The position numbers and the translations under genes were made by a program. The notes below the pieces were generated by a model, which saw nothing but the letters and a program-made list of their open reading frames with translations, was not told the DNA's origin and made no database searches. A DNA stretch of 64,000 bases. Origin: Nematostella vectensis (taxonomy: Eukaryota; Cnidaria; Anthozoa; Actiniaria; Edwardsiidae). The stretch covers positions 11,916,887 through 11,980,886 of the forward strand of contig NC_064034.1 of assembly GCF_932526225.1 (NCBI RefSeq), in the 5' to 3' direction. Below are positions 12,168 to 21,718 of this stretch, piece after piece (position 1 is the stretch's first letter; each line of letters begins with the position of its first letter).

Positions 12168-12220
12168 GAAAGTCAAATAGAACTAGCGCAAAGAATGCTG
12201 GGTGTTTAGACAGGGCTGGG

Positions 12221-13126
12221 CCTGTACAGGACCCGAAAAGATCCCAGGACCCGAAATGATCCCCAAAAGTACCCCAAGTGATCCCGGGACCCGAAACCAT
12301 ACCGAGGAGTCCCCGAAATCGACCTCAAGGAATTGCGGTAATGGACAAAGGGAAAGCAGAAGTAATCACTTGCAATTCTTAAAGCATAATTAAGGCTTTT
12401 GCCCCGGCGGTAAACCCATAAACAATACAACATTAACATAGCACAGCTTTGCTCAGAACAACCAAAACTGTTGACCTTCCATCACACTCTAAACATTTGC
12501 AGTTCCGACACATGACTCTAACAATATAAATCTCGTTTCCGGTAAACATCACCCCTAAAAATCCATATTCATTTGACAACTAAACGTGTATTTCACCACG
12601 AAATCCATGTTCACATGAGCGAATATTTACCGACACATTTTAGGCAGCCGGTTTGGCCGAGAAGATGGAATGACAAAGCACACTGAGTAACGCACTCGAA
12701 CAACCCTTTTACTACCGTTGCAAGATGTGGCTTTAGTTGAAAGCAATATTTATGTGAGTTTTGAATTTCCTTTATGTAGTCGGCCGTACAAACCTGCATG
12801 GTCTCGTGATAGGTCTTTCATTCACCGAATACAAACAAACATGCACAAAAGTAACCTTAAGAATAACCTTATGTTTTATCTGTGGAACGATATGGAGACT
12901 TGTTATCTATAAATGACTTATTCACGCCTGGTTCTTCAAATTACTATCACTTACTATATTACTAAAACTGAAAGCCAATCCTTCCACATTTCTTTTGTTT
13001 GTCCATTACCGCAATTCCTTGGGGTTCATTTCGGGGACTCTTGGGGATCGTTTCGGGTCCCGGGATCAGTTGGGGAACTTTTGGGGATCGTTTCGGGTCC
13101 TGGGATTATTTCGGGTCCTGTACAGG
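12221..13126. mobile_element. ~0.9-kb non-autonomous DNA transposon with ~135-bp terminal inverted repeats
   Basis: The left end (12221 onward, CCTGTACAGGACCCGAAA) and the right end (running back from 13126) are reverse complements over about 135 bases, containing repeated GGGACCCGAAACGATCCCC motifs and ending inside at GGAATTGCGGTAATGGACAAA. No transposase was seen between them, and no clear target-site duplication. A single terminus of the same family lies at 62353-62430, and a short relative at 14498-14647. It lies just upstream of the TMEM59 promoter. Confidence 0.75.
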
Positions 13127-13495
13127 TCCACCGAAAAGTCTTTGGAAACTCGAGAGCGTATAGCAAAACTTGCTTGTTGACGAGGAGGTTGACCAAAAAT
13201 TCTCATACAAAAATACCAAGGAAAGAAACTCCCATAAATACTAGGCCCTGAATTATAAACTGATAAAAAGATTCTCCAAAAACATACTAAAGACGGACAA
13301 TTCAAATCCACCAAATTACTTTGGACCCCTCTCCACATGCTGATATCCTAGTCACGTACTTCTACCCATTACATGATATACTGCGTTCCACGTAGTTGGG
13401 AGGGGGGTAGGGGCATCTTCTCGCCAAGCCTTAGCCTTTCTCTGGCGATCGCAGGCGTACAAAATCGCGTGGTGTATGTTTTACAGGCTTTAGGC

Positions 13496-15616
13496 GCCGA
13501 CCATTTGACTTTTGCGAGGGGGGGGGGGGGGGGGGTGGGCTTCAAATCCAGAAAATTTAGCCCAAAATTGTCCTTTTATCCAGAAGCGGCCACTTCCATA
13601 TGAGGAAACTAATATATTCCCTATTTAGAAAACCTGCATGATCCTCATCACCTGCGTACAGCAGGTGCTTCACAAAAATGACTTGTATTCAGAAGAGAAA
13701 AACAGTGACTGTGACCATCTTTAGACAATAAAAAAGTCTCTGAAAAGAAACTATTCCTCGGTACCAGACCCCTAAAACGACAACGTTTTCTTCATAGTTT
13801 TGGGTGCGCAGGATTTTTTTTTTCAAAGGGCGTGCAAGAAATTTTGTTACCGAGTAATAGGCCTGCAGGGAATTTTTTAAGTAAATCTTAACCCGCGTGA
13901 AAAGGTTTTGCATGCATTTATGAGGCTGATAGTCTTTCTGCCTGATAAAGAGTTGCATGGACTTTTTATAGTTGAGCTAAAAAATAGGAATCAATTGGAA
14001 ATACAAATCGATTTTACAGGTAGTTTTTAAGGCTACAAAATTGGCATACAAATATATCTTGTCACTTTAAATGCTGCCGTACCGCAGGTGCTTCGCAAAC
14101 TTTATTAATTATATTCAAAAGAGAAAAACTGTGACTGTGACCATCTTTGAATGGAGAAAGCCTTTGAAAAGAAACTAAAATTGCTCTGTACCAGACAACG
14201 TTTTCTTTATATGAAAATGAATAAATTCTGTTCTCCTGTTAACTATTTTTATCCGGGGGGGGGGGGGGGGGGGATGGTAGGGGGGAGGGGCGTAGTACTG
14301 ATTCTAAAGGGGAGGGGTGACCATACCTGAAGCTGCTAGAGATAATTAAAAGAGAAGACAAGCCCTTAAAGTGGCTCGGAATTACAAAATATTTGCGACA
14401 TCATCCACTCGTGGTTTGTGGTATTTGTCCCAAATGTCACGTAAAAGCAATGCGATTAATGGTTATGTTTAGGGACTGTGCAATAATTATCAGGAGGGGG
14501 ACCTGTACAGGCCTGCAAATGAACCCGAGGCCCGCAAGATCCCGATTCACGGAACCGAACGCGGAATGAAGTGCTCAACTCTATGCTAGATAAAAAAAGA
14601 ACAATTTTATTCTGCAAAAGAATCTTAAATGGTCTGTACAGGTCCTCAAACTTGAGCTTCGAATAATGAAAAAATGCGTAGGACCCCCCTTCCAACAGCG
14701 TCAAGTTTCCCCCTCCTGTCCTTAAAAATTACGAACCCCCCCCTCTCCTACATTCCACCTGTAGTAAATTACTTCTTAATGCATTCTACTTTGGCATTAG
14801 GATAGACATCAGTACCACGTATAGTTTAGTTTGAAAAGGTCCAGAGGAGTGGAATTTTCTTCTTTCGGTCTAATAATTAAAATGGATTGATTAATATTTT
14901 ACTAAAAATGGTTTAACACAGGCCCATAGACCTGAGATTGTTATAAGCGGCCCTTCGTTTTTTACACTAAATGCTGTATTCACAACAAAACCATGTTTAG
15001 TTAAACAAAGTTTTCTTTGCCTGTTAGCTTGCCAAGTTTCTCATTGTGTTAAATTCTTGCTAGCTAGTACAACACAGTTTATCAAGTTTTGTTCTTGGTT
15101 CTGTCTCTTGGGAGATTGAAATTTAAACCATTTCAACCAAGCATCCATATTCAACGGCCATACCAAGACCACGACAAAAGGATAAGATTTGTCACGCATA
15201 AAGGGGAGGTTTCTCTACCGCATTTACACCAGCACTTAAACCAGTTTAAAGGTGGTTTAATTAAGCGAAAAGTAAAGGTTGACCGCCCTATCTTAGCAAC
15301 AAATTAACAAATTGCACAGTCCCTTTTATGACACAAGACATTCGCTCAATGGTGATGTTGAAATTTCACTTCGTGCAGTGAAATTACGCTGAAATTTCAC
15401 ACCTCTGACACCAATCAAATTGCGGCAAAGCAAGAGAGCATAAGATATCTTATTCTCTTTTGGGCAACGTCATTTAGAAAAAAAGATGGATACAAGAAAG
15501 CGATTTTGCATTAGTGATAGCTGCGATGCAGGATATATATTTTTTTTGTCCACCAATTGGTGCAGGTTTTTCTTTTCCTCCCCCCCCCCCCCCCCTTTAA
15601 AAGTCAAATGGTCGGC
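13496..15616. repeat. Inverted 18-mers abutting poly-G/poly-C tracts, with direct repeats inside
   Basis: GCCGACCATTTGACTTTT at 13496-13513 is followed by a long G tract. Its exact reverse complement at 15599-15616 is preceded by a C tract. Between them, about 13645-13800 and 14085-14210 are diverged direct copies (GCAGGTGCTTC, GTGACTGTGACCATCTTT, ACAACGTTTTCTT), and another G tract lies near 14255. They may be two copies of one repeat family in opposite orientation or the ends of one 2.1-kb element. No gene was seen here. Confidence 0.45.
14498..14647. mobile_element. Short element with GGACCTGTACAGG-type termini
   Basis: GGACCTGTACAGG near 14499 and TGTACAGGTCC near 14637 form short inverted ends about 150 bases apart. 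The termini and the CCCGAGG/CCCGCAAGATCCC interior resemble the 12221-13126 family, so this is probably a deleted relative. Confidence 0.4.
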
Positions 15617-16604
15617 CTCTTAGTAAACTAAATTGGTTTTAAGACAATCATAGTTATTAGTGCGATTGTTGCCACAAGATTTCGATGCGGTTTGAGGTTA
15701 GATTATTTCTCAATGTGGGAAATTTTCTACGGTATGAATATAGTTTACCAGGTTTAGAAAAATATAGTAGTTCGTTTTTAAAAGAATATTCTGGAGAGAA
15801 CTCCCGTTAATACCTTATCTGCTTATTCTGTTCATGGTATAGATGACAAACACCTAAATGCTGTAACGCGCCATGCTTATTTATGCGAAACAAACGCTCT
15901 AATGCAAAATTGATAAGACTATAGGTATTGTTTTCTAGCAATTGCATATGTAATATATATCTACACTTGCAAGAGGGTAGATATTATGGCGATAAAAAAT
16001 AATTACAAAATGTGCTTTCTTTCTTACATTTTCCCAACGATACGTGCGAAAATGTTTACATTACTCACCCTTCCCCTCCCTAGTGCGGAAGCATCGCCCA
16101 CGCTTCCTTTTGTTTTGATTGGTTGTAAATCGTTTGAGGTATTTAGAAGGTCAACAAAATCAAAATGCGTGATGATGTAGCATATGGTGACGGGTTTAAA
16201 CGATCGTTGAAATCACTTGTTCTTGATCGTGAATTCCGATGATGGTCTGCTACAAAAGCTTTCCCAGATACTAAGTAAAGCAAGTGGTATATGTCAGACT
16301 AGCAAGCTCAAACTGTGAGCTAAGTATATAGCACTCTGAGGCACTTGTCACTGGCTTAAAATCGTCGCTCAGCGGGAGAAATCGACTTTATCACAAGAGA
16401 TTCAAGTTGGTAAATATCCCTATTCGATATTCGTCACAATGGGGCGATCGGGAAGCCATTTACAAATACAGGAATGGACTTATTATGATCCAACATAGGC
16501 GCACAGGAAACGCTCGAGTAAGCGGGCCATAACTTGTAAATATTGACTGCATTTTGAGATATAACGGCCCGATTGGACGGAGTTTTCTATAAATTGCCTT
16601 TTCC
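15617..16604. other. Intergenic, no gene seen
   Basis: AT-rich sequence before the fucosyltransferase-like gene. It should contain that gene's promoter, but no TATA box or other motif could be fixed with confidence. Confidence 0.5.
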
Positions 16605-18146
16605 ATGTTCTTAAAATTGCGACGTTTGAAATTTGTGGCTAGGAATCTCGTGATTTGTGGCATTATTATCTGTATTTTATTGAGTTTCCTATCTTATACA
16701 TCGTTTATGTATGACGATTCAAGTTCTGTGGTTGTTTACGATGGAAGTGAACGGACGTTTTCGAACATCGAACTTGTCAAACGAGAACTTCTCAATGATA
16801 AATTTAGAAGATATAAGGATCAAGACTTCGTTTCTAAAACATCTGACGTCGCCCACAATGTCTTCGAGATCGCTCCACACGTCAAAAGCACAGATAACGA
16901 GTTAGAATTCTACCAAGTGGACTCAACATTTCAAACTCCATCTACAAAATTCATCCTTGTCCTGCATCATTACGAACAACTTGGGAAAGCTACAGAGAAC
17001 TTGCTTCAACTCTGTGCGATGGCTAAAGAGATGGAGAGGATGGTAGTACAACCGTTTGTCCGGGATTCTAGAATGTGCGGTTTACCGGGCGGTTGGTACG
17101 GCGAGAAGCGAAGCAAAAGCCGATTGTTTCGACCTTTTTCGACATATTTTGACGCGGGGTACACTAATGAATTGCTGTCGAATTCTGGATACTCAACACT
17201 AACAGATATTGGTAACTTTAGAAAGAGCTGCTCATCAAATGTTGCACAAACAGTCTTGGTACATTTTATTTTTAATGATAACGGCGCTGAGGAGAGTTTA
17301 AAAAAATGGTATGGGATCTCAGACGAGAGATATCAAAAAGTAATTAATGACGTCAAGCATAGTGGTATTAGTGATTGCGAATTTATTGATGAAGGACTTA
17401 ATGTTTCTAATCGGATTGGAAATGTAAAAATCGGTAGACAAATTTGCATAGATGCAGAGAAAATAAAGAATATAAAGGTATTGGAGGATAAGATTTTACA
17501 ACGTCGCCCTTGCGTTGTGGTAATCCACTGGAGGGGACTTGGCAAAAACAGAGCGCATTTTAAACCTCGAGTGTCGGTGAAACCCTGGCAGCTAGTACGT
17601 TCAATGAGGCATAGTGATTTTATCTTAAACGAAGTGGAACGCTTTAAAGATACCTTTCTTGGACAACAATACATCTCGATTCACATTCGCTCCGAAAGAC
17701 AGCTTCAATGGTATGGAATGGGAAAGCTTCAGAAATGTTTAAAAGTCATGACTGGGTTAGTAGAAAAAATGTCCTCGAAACACAATACAAGTGTTGTATT
17801 CCTATCCACTGATCTTGGCGCTTTTGGCTCAGACACGCTTTACCCGTTGACATCCCAAGACGAAGGTCTACAGAAGAATCTCATAGCTACCCAAAAATTG
17901 TTGACCGAAAAATTAAGACCAGTGACATTTTCTCCAACATCCAAGGACCCTCTTTCTCTTGACAAGGGCGTGGTTGCAATCATCGAGATGAACCTCTTGT
18001 TTGGGGGGAGTCACCTAGTGACTGTCGGCTCTGGGACGTTCCAGCAGTGGATAATAGATGTATTTATCAGTCGGCACTCTCAGGATGGGGATTGGACAGT
18101 TACAAGGGTATGCAGCAAAGAAGAGAAAGGTACTAACAAGGTTTAA
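16605..18146 (+). CDS. Putative type II Golgi glycosyltransferase, O-fucosyltransferase-like, intronless
   Basis: A single uninterrupted frame of 513 residues. The N-terminus is short and basic (MFLKLRRLKFVARN) followed by one hydrophobic anchor (residues about 15-33, LVICGIIICILLSFLSY), the layout of Golgi type II enzymes. The C-terminal half shows three blocks like those of the GT-B fucosyltransferase group (POFUT/FUT8-like): ISIHIRSER (the conserved HxR that binds GDP-fucose phosphates), VVFLSTDLGAFGSDTL, and LVTVGSGTFQQWI (Gly-Ser loop). No introns are seen, unlike most neighbours, so it may be a retrocopy or belong to an intronless expansion; it has no frameshift or stop and looks functional. 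Substrate is unknown. I recognise the superfamily, not the orthologue. Confidence 0.7.
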   Translation: MFLKLRRLKFVARNLVICGIIICILLSFLSYTSFMYDDSSSVVVYDGSERTFSNIELVKRELLNDKFRRYKDQDFVSKTSDVAHNVFEIAPHVKSTDNELEFYQVDSTFQTPSTKFILVLHHYEQLGKATENLLQLCAMAKEMERMVVQPFVRDSRMCGLPGGWYGEKRSKSRLFRPFSTYFDAGYTNELLSNSGYSTLTDIGNFRKSCSSNVAQTVLVHFIFNDNGAEESLKKWYGISDERYQKVINDVKHSGISDCEFIDEGLNVSNRIGNVKIGRQICIDAEKIKNIKVLEDKILQRRPCVVVIHWRGLGKNRAHFKPRVSVKPWQLVRSMRHSDFILNEVERFKDTFLGQQYISIHIRSERQLQWYGMGKLQKCLKVMTGLVEKMSSKHNTSVVFLSTDLGAFGSDTLYPLTSQDEGLQKNLIATQKLLTEKLRPVTFSPTSKDPLSLDKGVVAIIEMNLLFGGSHLVTVGSGTFQQWIIDVFISRHSQDGDWTVTRVCSKEEKGTNKV

Positions 18147-18334
18147 AAAGCTAGAGGATTTACGGAGAGGCAAGAATTTAATTATCTGGGGTTTAAAATA
18201 GGAGGAGCACAGGTGCACAGCTAGGGGTGGAGGTAGGGCACTCCTTCAAAAATGTGATCTTATTTATGTATATGATAGATATGGCTGCACCTCTCCCCCT
18301 CTAAGCAAATCCTGTTTACATGCCTCCACACATA

Positions 18335-18475
18335 GCCGTAGCAGGCCTCAAAAGATTGGAGGGGGGGCACAATACAGAAACATTAAGAAAACAATGGGGG
18401 CCATAGCCACGCCCCTACTACTTTTTCAAAATATTGGGGGGGCACATGCCCCCAGTGCTTCACGCCCTGCTAGGC
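18335..18475. mobile_element. MITE, GCCGTAGCAGG family
   Basis: Ends GCCGTAGCAGG and CCTGCTAGGC are inverted. The interior GGCACAATACAGAAACATTAAGAAAA and ATTGGGGGGGCACATGCCCCC recurs at 29953-30250, 32530-32672 and, inverted, 43778-43890. It lies just 3' of the fucosyltransferase-like gene. Confidence 0.7.
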
Positions 18476-19815
18476 CACATAAACTAATGGGGAAGAACAC
18501 TCCACTACAAGGACTTGTTTGGTTAGAGCAACAAGGGCTGTGCATTGTTCTGGGTTCTGGCCATGCATACAATATTCTTATAAGCTAGTAGTTTACTGTG
18601 CAGTCATCTAAAGTAATACCACAATATGGCTTTGCAGGAATTTATTATCACCAAAAGATTGATATTATTTAAAACTAGTAATAAATTATTTATTAAAAAG
18701 GCCAATATATATCCATTGAGAAAAAGCCCATACATACCCCACAGAGGGAATTAAAAATTATTATGGAGGTTGGGGTATTTTAGTGTTGGTGACAAAGGGG
18801 TTAAAATCCTTCTTTCTGACCAACATTACATAACACTAGGTTATCAGGGGGGAGGGGAAAGGATACTCTGTGGGGTCATGAGACAGAAACCTCCAAGATT
18901 GATAAAGGATATGTTATTGATATTTCAGGGGCATGTCCACAAGGGGGGTGGGGAAGTCCAAGGGGCCCAGACCCCACACTGCTCATTTGCTGAGATAAGA
19001 AATTATTACGTGGGTAATCACTGAATAGACTCAATTGACTGCCGAATATTTAAGAAAGTGATTGAGTGATGAATTATGTATTTACATAGAAAAGGTTTGG
19101 ATATAGAGATATGTCTAGTGACATATTTTTTAGATCTCAGGAATGACTTTAGATGTGAGAAAATTAATTCTCATTTTCTGGATTCCACCCTACATTTTCC
19201 TCTGGGCAGGCCCCTGTATGCAATGCATGTATTTATAGATTATAATTTTTGTATGCAATAAATTTAAAACTATCCAGCAGTTAGTCTTACTGTGTTGCAC
19301 TTGCGTGCTAGCGTTGTGAAACTGATTATAATTGAGTATTATTTTCATGAAGATAGCGAATTAATCTAAAAATTGCTCATAACGGTTTTACCTGCAGTTG
19401 AAATATTTTTTGCTCGGTTTTTGCTACGATACATAATTTACATTCGAATAAAAAGATCGTTGAACCGTTGTTGACTTGGCGCTTCTCCCCTTCACTCTTC
19501 ACATAAGCGCTCTCGGCAGGGTGAAATAGGGCGGTGAAGTGAACAAATTAGCAGACGAGAACTACTAGCCTGCTTGAAGACGTTGACCCGGTGTTTTTTT
19601 GCTGTGATTTCGTTATGCGCTGAGTCGTGGTTTAGCAACACTTAAGCTCTACCGGTCAATGTTAAATACCCTTTTCATAGCGGCCCTTGGGCGCCAGGAC
19701 AGGATCCCGTACATTTGCACTGTGGTGGACCCAGGAGGGGGAGCTCATTCTCTGTCACACAAGCTGGTTTTAGAAAAAGTGTAGTTGTTGTTCGTCCGTC
19801 TATACGACAAGGACT
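18476..19815. other. Intergenic, no gene seen
   Basis: Low-coding sequence with several short G-rich stretches (18850-18970) that look like repeat debris. No supported gene or RNA. Confidence 0.5.
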
Positions 19816-21268
19816 ATCTAGGCATCCTAGGAGTTGGGGAGAGATTATGATCTGTGAGTCCGCAGAGGCTAATCTGCGCCCGAAAGAATCTCTGGCAGTG
19901 AGGACATGGAATGGTGGCAGCTGCTACAGGGCTGGTAGCTCTGTTCTTCCTGTCCTTCCTGTGGACTTTTGCAGCAGCGATACTGTTGGCCTCGCATGTC
20001 TTGGTAAACTTGTGCACAGCAAATCGCCATGCTCCTCTGTCTTTGGCCTCTTGCTCCATGTGCCATGCGCGATGTTGAAGGCCTTCAGTGAGGCCTTCAG
20101 CGTATCCTTAAAACGCTTCTTCTGGCCGACTTGGGAGCGTTTTCCATGCTGTAGCACGCCGAATAGCAGTTTCTTGGGCATACGTTCATCTGACATGGGA
20201 GCTACATGACCTGCCAAGCGAAGCTGGGACTGCATCAAGATGGTGTGGATGCTAGGCAGGTCAGCACATGTTAGGACCTCGGTGTCTGGGATCTTGTCAT
20301 GCCATGTAATGCCGCGAAGTTTTCTAAGGCAGGTGGTATGAAAGTGGTTCAGCTTTCTTGAGTGACGCTGATAGACTGTCCAGGATTCGCAGCCGTAGAG
20401 CAATGCAGTGAGAGCAACACCCCGGTACACTTTGATCTTAGTTCTTGTAGTGATCCCTCTCCTGTTCCAGACGTTCTTGTATAGTCTGCCAAAAGCGGCG
20501 CTTCCTTTGGCCAGTCTGGCATTGACTTCGTCGTCAATGACTACATTTCTGGAGAGTGTGCTGCCAAGATAGGTGAACTTATCCACCGATTTCAGACGCT
20601 GCTCGTTGATGGTGGTCGGTTCAACGTATAGCTTGCCTGGAGCTGGCTGATGCATTACCTCGGTCTTTTTCGTGCTGATGGTGAGGCCAAAGTTGAAGCA
20701 GGCGTCAGAGAACAAATTAATGCTGTGTCGCATGTCAGCTTCAGGGACAGCGTTGAGAGCGCAGTCATCGGCAAACAAGAAGTCGTTGATAGTGTCAGTC
20801 GAAACCTTAGTTTTCGCTTGAAGCCTCCTGAGGTTGAATACTGAACCATCTGTCCGGTAGTTGATGCCGATGCCCACACCAGCGTCTCTGAAGGCATCTG
20901 TCAGCATGGCTGAGAACACGAGGCTGAAGAAGGTGGGAGCTAGGACGCAGCCTTGTTCAACTCCGCTGGAAACAGGGGATGGGGCAGACGTCTCTTCGTT
21001 GTCCTGGTTGCCAGCATGCCATCCCGTGTAGCTGTCGTACGATGGCGATGAACTTTCTGGGGCATCCATACTTCGCCATGATTCTCCAAAGACCTTCTCT
21101 ACTAACAGTGGCGAAGGCCTTGGTCGGAACGATATAGGTAGAGTAGAGGTTTGCGTTCTGCTCCAGACACTTCTCCTGTAGCTGTCTTACAGCAAACACC
21201 ATGTCGATAGTCCCACGTCCTTTTCGGAAGCCACACTGGCTCTCAGGTAGGACGCCTTGCTTGTAGCG
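19816..21268 (-). pseudogene. 5'-truncated, frameshifted LINE (non-LTR retrotransposon) reverse transcriptase
   Basis: Minus-strand fragments read as one ORF2-type polyprotein end. It begins with SQCGFRKGRGTIDMVFAVRQ and the motif A region TKAFATVSREGLW, where the usual catalytic Asp is Ala. A frameshift near 21070 follows. Then come SGVEQGCVLAPTFF, FLFADDCAL (the DD catalytic box), YLGSTLSRN and ALLYGCESWTVYQ. A second frameshift near 20060 leads to a C-terminal zinc-finger-like CPHCQRFFRAQISLCGLTDH. The upstream part of ORF2 and any endonuclease are absent, as usual for 5' truncation. The element is dead by these lesions. Clade is not assigned. Confidence 0.88.
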
Positions 21269-21718
21269 TGATTGGTTATAATTACAAGGTTAATGATTTT
21301 TAGTAGGTTGGTTTCGGTTTACACTATTTTGTTAGCCTGTAATTGCCGTACAAGCCACGCCGTCTTTCCTACGAGCGAATTTTACTCAGATTATTTATGA
21401 TCTACTGAATACACCTATAGCTGGGGAAAGAGGTAAGCCCCTTTATGTTATACTGTACATTGTATTGGTTAGCGTAGGTAATGACATGCTGTACGATCCA
21501 TGTGATTTTCTGGTCTATTCACAGTGTGATTGTAAATAATATACTTGTGATTGGGCAACGTCGGAATGTGCTATATTAAAGGACGATCTACGAGAATAAC
21601 CACGAAGTGATTGCCAGATAATGATCCATTAAATGTTATGTAACCTATTGCAAGCCTCTGTTACGGATTTTAGACCCTTTGTGATTTGTATTGCAGTTTT
21701 TACGTGCTGATTAGTGAT

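Noticed and set aside
19715-20209. 164-residue plus-strand open frame
   Set aside because: It overlaps the recognisable reverse transcriptase on the opposite strand.
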